From Ardenticatenia bacterium (lineage in GTDB: Bacteria > Chloroflexota > Anaerolineae > Ardenticatenales > Ardenticatenaceae), in assembly GCA_030949995.1 (NCBI GenBank), contig JAUZRY010000027.1, positions 30,048-94,047 of the forward strand: 64,000 bases of DNA, in the 5' to 3' direction. The notes below the pieces were generated by a model. The model saw only the letters and a program-made list of their open reading frames with translations, did not search any database and was not told where the DNA came from. The translations under genes were made by a program, and so were the position numbers. Shown piece after piece: positions 31,179 to 40,432 of the stretch (its first letter is position 1; each line of letters begins with the position of its first letter).

Positions 31179-32279
31179 ATGCGTATCTTGGCTGTGGATG
31201 TGGGAACGGGAACCCAGGATATTCTCCTCTTCGACACAGACGTGGAGCCGGAGAACTGCCTGAAGCTGGTGATGCCCTCGCCCACGGTGCTGGTGGCCAA
31301 CCGCATTCGGCGGGCCACAGAGGCTGGTCGCGCCCTGCTCCTGACGGGTGTCACCATGGGAGGTGGCCCCTCGACGTGGGCTGTGGAAGCACACCATCAG
31401 GCCGGCCTGCCCACGTATGCGACGCCCGATGCCGCGCGCACCTTCAACGATGATCTCGCCGCCGTGGAGCGCGATCTCGGGGTGGTCATTGTGGGCGAAG
31501 AGGACGCGGCACGCTTGGCCCGCCGGGACGACATTGTCCACGTGGAGATGCGGGATGTCTACTATCAGGAGATCTGCCAAGCTTTGGCAGCTTTCGACGT
31601 GGTACCCCATGTGGACCTGGTGGCCGTGGCCGTCTTTGACCACGGGAACGCCCCGCCCGACGTGAGCGATCGCAAGTTCCGCTTCGATTACTTGCGAGAG
31701 CGGCTGAGCACAGGAGATGGCCTGGCCGCCTTCGCCTTCTGGCGGGAGGAGATTCCCGAATCCATGACCCGCCTTCAAGCCGTGGCCCGCACAATGCCCG
31801 ATGAACTTCCCTTGATTGTCATGGACACGGCTCCCGCGGCCGTCTTGGGTGCCCTGGAAGACCCGCAGGTGGCCGCTGCTGACGACAAGGTCGTAGTCAA
31901 TGTGGGCAACTTTCACACCCTGGCGTTCACCATGACCGACGGCCACATCGCCGGCGTCTTCGAACACCACACTGGTCTCATCGATCGGCCCAAACTGGAG
32001 CGCCTCATCCGCCGCCTTGCTCAAGGCACCTTGACGAACGCGGAGCTCTTCGAAGACCACGGCCATGGTGCCATCGTCTTCACGCCGGCCGAGCGGGCGC
32101 TGCACCTGGTGGCCGTCACCGGCCCCCGGCGTGGGCTCCTGCGGAAGACGACGTTGCCCGTCTACTTTGCCGTGCCCCACGGCGACATGATGTTGGCCGG
32201 GTGCTTCGGCCTCGTGCGCGCGTGTGCGCACTTGGCCCCCCACTATGCCGAGCACATCGAGCGGGCGTTGGCCCGTTAG
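31179..32279 (+). CDS. DUF1786-family protein (ASKHA-like fold)
   Basis: The 366-residue protein opens with ILAVDVGTGTQDILLFD, a phosphate-1-like loop of the actin/sugar-kinase superfamily. It carries a second loop VVVNVGNFHTLAF near residue 240. It matches DUF1786 from memory, a family labelled in Pfam as putative pyruvate formate-lyase activating enzyme. No radical-SAM Cys motif is present here, so that label is doubtful. The start at 31179 has AGGAGG ten bases upstream. It ends 13 bases before the ABC transporter gene. Confidence 0.72.
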   Translation: MRILAVDVGTGTQDILLFDTDVEPENCLKLVMPSPTVLVANRIRRATEAGRALLLTGVTMGGGPSTWAVEAHHQAGLPTYATPDAARTFNDDLAAVERDLGVVIVGEEDAARLARRDDIVHVEMRDVYYQEICQALAAFDVVPHVDLVAVAVFDHGNAPPDVSDRKFRFDYLRERLSTGDGLAAFAFWREEIPESMTRLQAVARTMPDELPLIVMDTAPAAVLGALEDPQVAAADDKVVVNVGNFHTLAFTMTDGHIAGVFEHHTGLIDRPKLERLIRRLAQGTLTNAELFEDHGHGAIVFTPAERALHLVAVTGPRRGLLRKTTLPVYFAVPHGDMMLAGCFGLVRACAHLAPHYAEHIERALAR

Positions 32280-32292
32280 CGGGAGAGCACGC

Positions 32293-34061
32293 ATGGCCGA
32301 TGAGGATGTGCTAGGCAAAGCGTATGACCCACACGTCATGCGACGCCTGTTGGGATATTTGGCGCCCCACCGCCGGCGCATTGGGGCGGCCTTTTTCTTC
32401 ATGGCCGTGGGCAGCGCCGCCAATGTGGCCGGCCCTGTCTTCATCCAACGGGCCATAGACCAGGGGCTCACCTTGGGGCGATCTGACCGGCTGGCCCTCT
32501 ACACGCTCTTCTTCCTCGGCACCGCTCTCCTCGAATGGGTGGCCGTCCGCTTGCGCGTCCACCTGATGGCCGTCACCGGCACACGGGTGGTGTGTGACGT
32601 GCGCGAGGAGCTTTTCGCCCACCTGCACACCTTGAGCCTCTCCTTTTACAACCGCTACGCCATCGGGCGCCTCATGTCCCGCCTGATCGGCGACGTGGGT
32701 GTGTTGCAGGACTTCGTCACCTGGGCCATTGTCGGGGTCTTCCGGGATCTCTTCCTGCTCGGCGGCACGGTGGTGGCCATGGTGGCCCTCAACTGGCGTC
32801 TGTCGGCCATGACGTTCCTCGTGCTTCCCCTCATGGCGTGGAGTACCAACCAGTGGCGCCGGCGGATGCGCCTCGCCTACCGCGTTGTGCGCCGGCGGAT
32901 CGCCATCTTGAATGGGTACCTCAACGAGAGCATCACCGGCTTTCGGGTGACGGCGGCCTTCGTGCGCCACGCCCAGAACATCCGGCTCTTTGAGCAGCTA
33001 ACCGGTCTCACTTTGAGGCCAATCGTCGGGCAGCGCGCCTCACAGCCCTCTTCTTCCCCGGTGTGGACGTGCTCGGCGCCCTGGCCAAGGCTCTGGTGGT
33101 GGTCTACGGCGGGTGGCAAGTGCTGGACGAGCGCCTGACGCCCGGCGTGCTCGTGGCCTTTGTCCTCTACGTGGACCGCTTCTTCGCCCCCATCCGTGAC
33201 TTGGCCCAGCGCTACAACACCTTCCAGGGCGCCATGGTGGCTGGAGAGCGCATCTTCGAACTCCTCGACGTGGAGCCCGAGATTCGTGACCGGCCTGACG
33301 CTGTGGAACTGCCCCCTGTGCGGGGGCGTGTTGAGTTCTGCCATGTGTGGTTTGCGTACGGGGACAACCAGCCGGTACTGAAGGACATCGTGCTTGTGGC
33401 CGAACCGGGAGAGACGGTGGCCTTCGTGGGCGAGACGGGGGCCGGCAAGAGCACGTTGGTCCAGCTCATTCCCCGCTTCTTCGACGTGACACACGGCGCT
33501 ATCCTCGTGGATGGTCATGACGTGCGCCATGTGACCCGGGCCAGCCTGCGGCGCCAGATGGGCATCGTGTTACAAGATCCCGTTCTGTTCAGCGGCACTG
33601 TTCGCGACAACATCCGCTACGGCCGTCCCGATGCCTCCGACGAGGACGTGGAGGCCGTGGCCAAAGCCATTGGGGCCCACGAGTTCATCCTCCGCCTTCC
33701 CCAAGGCTACGAAACCGACGTGGGGGAAGGCGGGATTCACTTGAGCGTCGGCCAACGGCAGGTGATCAACTTTGCCCGTGCCCTGCTGGTAAACCCCCGC
33801 CTGGTGATCTTGGATGAGGCCACATCGAGCGTGGACACGCCCACCGAGCGGCTCATTCAGCAGGCCACAGAACGCCTGCTGGCCGGCCGGACCGCCTTTA
33901 TTATTGCCCACCGCCTGAACACCATCGTCCAGGCGGACAAGATCGTCGTGCTGGATCACGGGCACATTGTGGAGGTGGGCTCTCACGAGGAATTGCTCCG
34001 TCGGCAGGGGGCCTACTATCGCCTCTACACCATGCAGTTTCGCCCCCGAACTCCCGCGTGA
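32293..34061 (+). CDS. ABC transporter, fused permease and ATP-binding protein (one frame slip)
   Basis: This is a ~589-residue half-transporter of the multidrug/lipid exporter type (MsbA/LmrA-like). Residues ~15-320 contain six membrane helices. The nucleotide-binding domain has Walker A GETGAGKST, Q-loop VLQDPVLFSG, signature LSVGQRQ, Walker B LVILDEATSSVD and H-loop AHRLNT. The signature is LSVGQ rather than LSGGQ. The frame breaks near 33005; the restored sequence reads FEQL then HFEANRRAARLTALFFPGVDV. The start has GGGAGAG five bases upstream. The substrate cannot be told. Confidence 0.92.
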
Positions 34062-34135
34062 TGGCCGGGGCCGTGTGGTGACCTTCGGGTTGACGGCCAC
34101 CGGGAAGCACATTGACGACATGAGGAGGCACACCC

Positions 34136-35388
34136 ATGTTGCGTTATCCCATGAACCTCATCGCTCAACTGGCCGTTGAGAACCGCACCCGTGTGTTGCT
34201 CGTGGTGTTGGACGGCGTTGGCGACGTGGCCGTCGAGGGGCGCACTCCCCTGGAAGCTGCCAGGACTCCCAACGTGGATGCCCTGGCCCGTGAGGCTGCT
34301 TTGGGGCTTTCCACGCCCATCGCGCCCGGCATTGCGCCGGGCAGTGGCCCTGGCCACTTGGCCCTCTTCGGCTACGATCCCCTCCACTACAGCGTGGGCC
34401 GGGGCGTGCTTTCGGCTTTGGGCATAGGATTGGACCTGGCTCCACATGAGGTGGCGGCGCGTGGCAACTTCGCCACTTTGGGCTCCGATGGCACCGTGGC
34501 CGACCGTCGGGCTGGCCGCATTCCCACCTCGTTGAACGAGCAGCTCATTGCTCGCCTGCAAGCGGAGATTGACCGCATCGAAGACGTGGACGTGTGCCTC
34601 TACACCGAGGCCGAGTATCGCTTTGTCCTGGTTCTCTCCGGCCCGGGATTGGGCGGCGGCGTCCGGGATACCGATCCGGGGCGCGTGGGCGTGGCCCCCC
34701 TGCCGGCCCGGCCTCTCACAGAGTCACAGGAGGACCAGAAGACAGCGCGCATCATCAACGAGTTCATCCGGCGGGCCACCCAAGTGCTCCGCGAGTTGCC
34801 CGAAGCACGCCACCATACGCCCCCACCCAACACGGTCTTGGTGCGGGGCGTGGACCGCCTGCCGGATCTCCCCGCCTTTGGCGAGGTCACCAAGATGCGG
34901 GCTGGCGCCGTGGCCGTCTATCCCATGTACCGTGGTGTGGCCAAGTTGGTGGGCATGGATGTGGTACCGGTAGACCTGAGCGGCACCGGCGAGCGCACGC
35001 CGGCCAAGCTGGATGCCTGCCGACAACACGCTCGCGAGTACGACTATCTCTACTTCCACGTGAAGAAGACGGACAGCTACGGCGAGGACGGAAACTTCGG
35101 GGGCAAAGTGGGCGTGATCGAGGAATTTGACCGGGCACTGCCAGACCTGTTGGATGCCTCGCCCCTGACGTGGTGCTCATCACAGGGGACCACTCGACGC
35201 CGGTGCCCCTTCGGACGCACTCGTGGCACCCGTTGCCCGTGCTGCTCCACGGCCCCCATGTGCGCCGTGACGGCCGACGATTCACCGAGGCCGACTGCCG
35301 CGCCGGGAGCTTAGGACACATGCGCCACTTGGACCTGTTGCCCCTCCTCATGGCGAACGCCGGACGCCTGGCCCGCTTTGGGGCCTGA
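34136..35388 (+). CDS. apgM: Cofactor-independent phosphoglycerate mutase, archaeal type (one frame slip)
   Basis: ApgM interconverts 2- and 3-phosphoglycerate through a metal-bound phosphoserine. This is an alkaline-phosphatase-superfamily protein of about 417 residues. Motifs are VVLDGVGD, the catalytic-Ser region SGPGHLALFGYDP, HVKKTDSYGEDGNF and the C-terminal metal site ITGDHSTP with HSWHP. The frame breaks near 35163, inside LDASPDVVLITGDHST, with one base missing; without it the frame ends at 35314. The start follows GAGGAGG. Confidence 0.93.
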
Positions 35389-35406
35389 CCCCACGACAGA
35401 TGCGCG

Positions 35407-35442
35407 GGCGGCGGCACGGCGTGGTTGGCCCGTGCCGCCGCC
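35407..35442. terminator. Bidirectional hairpin terminator
   Basis: A perfect 13-bp stem, GGCGGCGGCACGG / CCGTGCCGCCGCC with a 10-base loop, sits between the converging apgM and DUF3054 genes. Confidence 0.7.
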
Positions 35443-35485
35443 TGTGTCCGTTATGTGGAAGGAGACCCACAGCACAGTTCACGGT

Positions 35486-35890
35486 TTACGCCGGAGGCGC
35501 CCCCGTCCGCTGTCTCAGAACAGCAAACCCCGTGCGCCAGAGGCTCATCAGCACCAGGGTGGTCAGCAGAGTCACCACGGCAAAGCTCAGGGGAATGGGC
35601 CGGCGTGTCCAGAGGGCCCGCACCAGGAGCCCCAAGGGTATGCCCAAGGCCCACGTCTTGGCCACAAGGCGTAGGGCGGCCGTCGGCGGGAGCGCAGAGG
35701 CATCAGGGCGGTAGGCGCCCAGCACCACGCTCGCACACCACCAGCCAACCCAGAAGGGCCAGGCCGTGCCGACCACTTCGATCAGGCCGCTCTTCTGATG
35801 GCTCATCCGTCCCAGCCAGGCGAACACAAAGAGGGTAATGGTGTCGCCGATCAAGAGGGTCAACCGTGTTCCGGGTGGACGTTCTCCCAT
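35486..35890 (-). CDS. DUF3054-family membrane protein
   Basis: The 134-residue integral membrane protein has four predicted helices. The family pattern is visible in VFAWLGRMSHQKSG, TAWPFWVGWW, LGIPLGLLVRALWT and PLSFAVVTLLTT. The function of DUF3054 is unknown. It lies 51 bases downstream of the solute-binding lipoprotein gene on the same strand. Confidence 0.8.
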   Translation of the reverse strand: MGERPPGTRLTLLIGDTITLFVFAWLGRMSHQKSGLIEVVGTAWPFWVGWWCASVVLGAYRPDASALPPTAALRLVAKTWALGIPLGLLVRALWTRRPIPLSFAVVTLLTTLVLMSLWRTGFAVLRQRTGAPPA

Positions 35891-35941
35891 GTCTCCTCCT
35901 CCTTTCGCGCGTGTTGCCTTCGGCCGCCGGCGGCAGCCCCG

Positions 35942-37645
35942 TCACTCTTCTTGGGCGGCCACCTTGGCGAACATGTCCATGGACCAGTCGCGAAGTTCCC
36001 AGAAATCGGCCCTGGCAACGGCCGGCTGGAGCCACGGCTTCACCAAGGCTGTCTGTGTGGTCACGTAGAGCGGGGCGTAGGCCACCTCGCTGACAGCCAG
36101 TGCGTCCTCGGCCTGGGCGTACAGCTCGCGCCGTTTGGCCGGGTCGGGCTCAACGGCGGCTTGTTCGAGCAGGGCGTCGAAGGCGTTACACAGCCGGCGC
36201 GCGCGGTTGGGGCTCTCCTCGCAGTGGAAGGCGGGGGAGAGCCAATGGTGGGCGTCCGGCGAGGGGTTGCACGTGGTCTCCAACCAAATGTGGGGGGCCT
36301 CTTCGAGCGGCAGAGTGCGCTCCAGCGTCTGGGCGTAGGTTTCGGCTGGCCGGCCGTCCAAGCGCACCTCGATGCCCAGTGTCTCCTCCCAAACACGGGC
36401 CAGAAAGCGGGCGACTGCCTCGAACAGGACGTTCTGGGGGTAGCGCAGCGTAAGAGGAGGGAACCCCTGCCCTCCCGGATATCCGGCTCTGGCCAGCACA
36501 TCTTGAGCGTGCTCGGGGTTCCACTCCACGCCGATCTGATCGGCTGGCGGAGCCCCGAAGGTGCCCGGTGGGGTCAAGTGGCGGGCCGGCAGGGCGTTGC
36601 CTCCCAGCACCTCCGAGACCAATCGGTCCCGGTCTATTGCCTCCGAGAGAGCCAACCGGACAAGGCGGAAGTCCAGAGGGGGGTTCACGGTCACGAAGCC
36701 GGCGTAGGTCGAACATGGCTCCGCGAAGGCGCGCAGTTCGGGCTGGCGTGCTTGGTCATAGCGGAATTGGGCTGTGGTGGCCGGTGAGAGGAGCACCATG
36801 TCGAGTTGGTTCCGGTCATAGCGGGCCAAGGCGTCCTCCTCGGGGAGCGCGTGCAGGCGCACTTGGGCCACTGTGACTTCGTCGGCCGCGAAGAAGAGCG
36901 GGTTCTGGACGAGAAGAGCTCTTTTGGCGCTCCATTCCCGGACCATGTAGGGGCCACTCGTCCACAGGGCGTCGGGCTTGGCCCAAGCGTCACCGGCCGC
37001 ATCGATGAGCGCTCGGGGCAGGGGGCGAGCTGCCAAGGCGGTCAGGAGGGCCGGGAAGTATGTGGCCGGCTCCACCAAGGTAAACTCCACTGTGAAGTCG
37101 TCCACTGCCCGAACATCAATGCCTTCCAGATCGGGGATGCCTGTGGCCTTGTGGGCGTCTTCGCATCCCTCGATGATGTAGAAGAGCGGGGCACTTGCGG
37201 CCCCAGTAGTGGGATCACACAGGCGCCGGAACGTCCAGACAACGTCGTCGGCCGTGATGGGACCGACTGCTTGCCCCTGTCGATCCACCCAGACGGCCTC
37301 CTGGCGGAGGTAAAACGTGTAGATCCGCCGGTCTCCGCTGGCCTTCCACTCCGTGGCCAAGTCAGGCAGGATGTCACGGCCATCGGCCGAGAGGCGAGTG
37401 AGGCCGGCGAAGAGCTGTCGTGTCACGTTCATTTCGGCGATGGATTGCGCCCGTGTGGGGTCCAGCATTCGGGGGAGAGTGGCCTGGTGAACGTCCAGCA
37501 CGGCCGGAGGGGGCTCTCGGCGCGGCCACCAGCGACATTGAGCCGTGAGCAGGAGGAGCAGGAGGAGCAAAAGCGCCCACGCTCCTCTGAACCACGGCCG
37601 AGTGGAGAGCTGGTTCTGTGCTGGCGTGTGTGCTTGTCCGGCCAT
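35942..37645 (-). CDS. Family 5 solute-binding lipoprotein (peptide-type ABC transporter)
   Basis: This is a 567-residue extracellular binding protein of the oligopeptide/nickel class. A Leu-rich signal segment near residues 24-36 ends in a lipobox-like TAQC. SBP_bac_5 features follow: ARPLPRALID, TSGPYMVREW, NPLFF, and LALSEAIDRDRLV with the downstream GTFGAPP region. No permease or ATPase genes are adjacent, so it is an orphan or works with components elsewhere. The ligand is unknown. Confidence 0.88.
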   Translation of the reverse strand: MAGQAHTPAQNQLSTRPWFRGAWALLLLLLLLLTAQCRWWPRREPPPAVLDVHQATLPRMLDPTRAQSIAEMNVTRQLFAGLTRLSADGRDILPDLATEWKASGDRRIYTFYLRQEAVWVDRQGQAVGPITADDVVWTFRRLCDPTTGAASAPLFYIIEGCEDAHKATGIPDLEGIDVRAVDDFTVEFTLVEPATYFPALLTALAARPLPRALIDAAGDAWAKPDALWTSGPYMVREWSAKRALLVQNPLFFAADEVTVAQVRLHALPEEDALARYDRNQLDMVLLSPATTAQFRYDQARQPELRAFAEPCSTYAGFVTVNPPLDFRLVRLALSEAIDRDRLVSEVLGGNALPARHLTPPGTFGAPPADQIGVEWNPEHAQDVLARAGYPGGQGFPPLTLRYPQNVLFEAVARFLARVWEETLGIEVRLDGRPAETYAQTLERTLPLEEAPHIWLETTCNPSPDAHHWLSPAFHCEESPNRARRLCNAFDALLEQAAVEPDPAKRRELYAQAEDALAVSEVAYAPLYVTTQTALVKPWLQPAVARADFWELRDWSMDMFAKVAAQEE

Positions 37646-37779
37646 AGGCGGCTATTGGGGCAGGCCAAGGGCCAGTGTTTGGGACTGGGCTCGCGAGCTG
37701 CAGACTGGAGGGGCGGGCGTGGCGGCCCGCCGGGGGCTTCCTCCGATCCTGTGGGCCTGCAGCAGGGTCATGGGCTCCA

Positions 37780-38364
37780 TCAGGAGACGGCTAGGATCAG
37801 CTCGGAGCGGATGCGCTCGTCAGTGGCCAGCATCCGTTCCAGGTGTTTGCGGGCGTAGTGCAGGCGAGATTTCACCGTGCCAACGGGCACGTCCAGAATG
37901 TCGGCGATTTCGCTGACGCTGAATTCCTGGATGTAGTAGAGCACCACGACCACGCGGTGTTTCTCGTCGAGGGCGGCCAGCGCCTCGCGCACGGCTTGGC
38001 GGCGTTCCTCGCGGGCGATCACCTCGTCGGGCGTGTGGGCCAGCGCGGCGTGGAGGCGGTGTTTCACCTCCTCGAGACTGGGCACCGGGAAGCGACGCCG
38101 GGTGAGCCAATTGTAGGTGAGGTTGACGGCAATGCGGTGCAACCAGGGCGCCAGCGAGTCCACCTGCCCGTTGACCCGGTGAAGGTGCTGGTAAACGCGC
38201 ACAAATGTTTCCTGGAGCAAGTCTTCGGCCACGCCCCGGTCCTGGGTGAGGGCGTAGATGGTGCGAAAGAGCTTGGGGGCGTGGCGGTGGTACAGGTGGG
38301 CGAAGGCATCCCAATCGCCGCACTGGGCTGCGTAGACCAGCTCAATGTCAGTCCGCTCAAGCAT
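37780..38364 (-). CDS. ECF-family RNA polymerase sigma factor
   Basis: The 194-residue sigma-70 family factor has region 2 (DWDAFAHLYHRHAPKLFRTIYAL, DLLQETFVRVYQHLHR) and region 4 with its helix-turn-helix (YYIQEFSVSEIADILDVPVGTVKSRLHYARKHLERML). Region 3 is absent, as in ECF factors. No anti-sigma gene is adjacent: downstream is the solute-binding lipoprotein, 134 bases away. ATG 38364 is chosen over 38415 because sigma homology starts at LERTDIELVY. Confidence 0.93.
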   Translation of the reverse strand: MLERTDIELVYAAQCGDWDAFAHLYHRHAPKLFRTIYALTQDRGVAEDLLQETFVRVYQHLHRVNGQVDSLAPWLHRIAVNLTYNWLTRRRFPVPSLEEVKHRLHAALAHTPDEVIAREERRQAVREALAALDEKHRVVVVLYYIQEFSVSEIADILDVPVGTVKSRLHYARKHLERMLATDERIRSELILAVS

Positions 38365-38442
38365 CGTCGCTCTCCAGAGCCACCTCGTTCCTGCTCGGGA
38401 AGGGGCCCCATACATACCCCTTCCCTCCCCGAGGTTAGGCTT

Positions 38443-38470
38443 ACTATACTGGTTCGCAGGGGTTCGCCAA
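38443..38470 (-). promoter_or_regulatory. Candidate promoter for the sigma factor
   Basis: On the minus strand TTGGCG (38470-38465), a 16-base spacer and TATAGT (38448-38443) lie about 80 bases before the gene. GAACCC and CGAACC also occur in this stretch and could suit an ECF-type -35, but no clear autoregulatory pair is visible. Confidence 0.4.
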
Positions 38471-38504
38471 GTCTCGTTTGGCAGGCACGGCGTTCCTCCA
38501 CCAC

Positions 38505-39965
38505 TTACTCGGGGGTCCAGCGCACCACTGGCCGCCGGGCTGCCCGTGCCTCGTCGAGGCGCCTGACGGGTGTCACGTGGGGGGCGGAGCGCACAGTGTC
38601 GGGATCGGTTTCGGCTTCCTCCGCAATGCGGCGCATGACGGCGATAAAGTGGTCCAAGGTGGCCTTGGATTCCGTCTCCGTGGGTTCAATCATCAGGGCC
38701 TCCTCGATGATCAGGGGGAAGTAGATCGTAGGAGGGTGAATGCCGAAGTCGATCAGCCGCTTGGCGATGTCGAGCGTGCGCACGCCCTTCTTGGCCTGTC
38801 GCTTGCCGCTGAACACCACCTCGTGTTTGCAGAGGCGGTCGTAGGGCAGGTCGTACACGTCCTTAAGGTGGGCGCGGATGTAATTGGCGTTTAACACGGC
38901 GGTGCGGCTCATGTCTTCCAGGCCTTCTCGTCCCAACATGCGCATGTAGACGTAGCCACGCACGATGTTGTTGACGTTGCCGTAGAAGGCACGCACGCGT
39001 CCGATGCTCTCCGGGCGGTCGTAGTCCAAGGTGTAGCGGTCATCTTGCTTGACCACGACGGGCACGGGGAGGAAGCGGGCCAAGTCGGCCCGCACGGCTG
39101 TGGCGCCGGCGCCCGGGCCGCCGCCGCCGTGGGGCACGCTGAAGGTCTTGTGCAGGTTGTAGTGGAGGATGTCCATGCCCAAATCACCCGGCTTGGCCAC
39201 GCCGACCATGGCGTTCATGTTGGCGCCGTCCATGTAGATGAGGCCGTCCACGCTGTGGATGGCCTCGGCAACCTCGAGAATGTGTTCCTCGAAGAGGCCC
39301 AGCGTGCTCGGGTTGGTAATCATGAGGCCGGCCACATCGTCGTTGAGCGCGCTGTTCAGGGCGTTTAAGTCCATGTTCCCGTCGGGGCCCGTGGGGATGC
39401 TCACCGTGCGGTAGCCCACCATGGCCACAGTGGCCGGGTTGGTGCCGTGGGCTGAGTCGGGCACGAGGATCACGTGGCGTCGTCGCCCTTTGGACGTGTG
39501 GTAGGCGTGGATGATGAGCACGCCGGTCAGTTCGCCGTGGGCCCCTGCCGAGGGCTGGAGCGTGACGGCTGGCAGGCCGGCGATTTCGCCCAACCATTCC
39601 TGGAGCTCATACATGAGCTGCAGGATGCCCTGCACCGTTGCTTCGTCCTGGTAGGGGTGAAGGTGGAGGAATCCCGGCAGGTTGGCGATGGCGTCGTTCA
39701 CCTTGGGATTGTACTTCATGGTGCAGGAGCCCAGCGGGTAGAAACCGATGTCCACGGCGAAGTTGAGTTGTGAGAGGCGGGTGAAGTGGCGCACGACTTC
39801 CACTTCACTCACTTCTGGCAAGGGGAGCTCGTCGCGCAGGTACTCCTCAGGGGGCAGTTCGGCCTCGGGCACATCGAGGGGGGGGAGCTCAACGCCCCGG
39901 CGCCCCGGCACGCTGTGCTCGAAGATGAGGGGTTCTCGCGGGACAAAGCCGAAGGTCTCGGGCAT
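38505..39965 (-). CDS. gcvPB: Glycine dehydrogenase (decarboxylating) subunit 2
   Basis: GcvPB is the PLP-binding half of the split P-protein of the glycine cleavage system. The 486-residue protein has the family motifs GSCTMKYNP, LQPSAGAHGELTG, DSAHGTNPA, MITNPSTLG and the PLP-lysine region HYNLHKTFSVPHGGGGPG. It is complete in one frame. It is last in the operon and starts 11 bases after the Mrr-like gene. Confidence 0.95.
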   Translation of the reverse strand: MPETFGFVPREPLIFEHSVPGRRGVELPPLDVPEAELPPEEYLRDELPLPEVSEVEVVRHFTRLSQLNFAVDIGFYPLGSCTMKYNPKVNDAIANLPGFLHLHPYQDEATVQGILQLMYELQEWLGEIAGLPAVTLQPSAGAHGELTGVLIIHAYHTSKGRRRHVILVPDSAHGTNPATVAMVGYRTVSIPTGPDGNMDLNALNSALNDDVAGLMITNPSTLGLFEEHILEVAEAIHSVDGLIYMDGANMNAMVGVAKPGDLGMDILHYNLHKTFSVPHGGGGPGAGATAVRADLARFLPVPVVVKQDDRYTLDYDRPESIGRVRAFYGNVNNIVRGYVYMRMLGREGLEDMSRTAVLNANYIRAHLKDVYDLPYDRLCKHEVVFSGKRQAKKGVRTLDIAKRLIDFGIHPPTIYFPLIIEEALMIEPTETESKATLDHFIAVMRRIAEEAETDPDTVRSAPHVTPVRRLDEARAARRPVVRWTPE

Positions 39966-39976
39966 TGTGTCCTCCT

Positions 39977-40420
39977 CTACTTCTCCTCATGGGACGGAGT
40001 GGTTTCCACTTTCCACCGCTTGCCGGCCGCGAGTTGGACCATGCGCGTGAGGCGTTCGCCATCCCACAGGTAGACGTGAGCCCGGCGGGTCCACGCGCGG
40101 GCGGCCGGGGTCATGGTACCCGGCATCACGAGGATGCCCCGTTCGATCTCCAGCTCGTGCAGCAGGGCCACAAACTGGCGCACGTGGGGTTCGTCGAGGA
40201 TGGTCAGTTCGCGCCGGATTTGCACCACCCATGGCTTCCTCTCCACGTCCCAGGCGAGCAGGTCAACGCGCGGGTCATCGGTCGTCTCGTCCGGGTTCAC
40301 GTGGTAGCCCAGGGCGCGCAGCAGGAAGGTCACTGTAGTGCGGAACGCCTCCGGTGACATGGCCTGGAGCTCCTCGCGCGTGATGTTCTGCAGGCGCTGG
40401 CGTTCTCGAGGCGAGATCAT
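39977..40420 (-). CDS. Mrr-type nuclease-like protein inside the gcv operon
   Basis: The 147-residue protein resembles the restriction-endonuclease (Mrr_cat) fold. It has a helical N-terminus, then VDLLAWDVERKPWVVQIRR, which aligns with the D...(E/Q)xK core but with Arg where catalytic Lys is expected. A later GILVMPGTMTPAARAW matches the usual strand-helix of the fold. It is probably a degenerate or non-cleaving member. It sits with 12- and 11-base gaps between gcvPA and gcvPB, so it must be co-expressed with glycine cleavage. I know of no established link between the two. Confidence 0.65.
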   Translation of the reverse strand: MISPRERQRLQNITREELQAMSPEAFRTTVTFLLRALGYHVNPDETTDDPRVDLLAWDVERKPWVVQIRRELTILDEPHVRQFVALLHELEIERGILVMPGTMTPAARAWTRRAHVYLWDGERLTRMVQLAAGKRWKVETTPSHEEK

Positions 40421-40432
40421 GGGAGGTAACCC

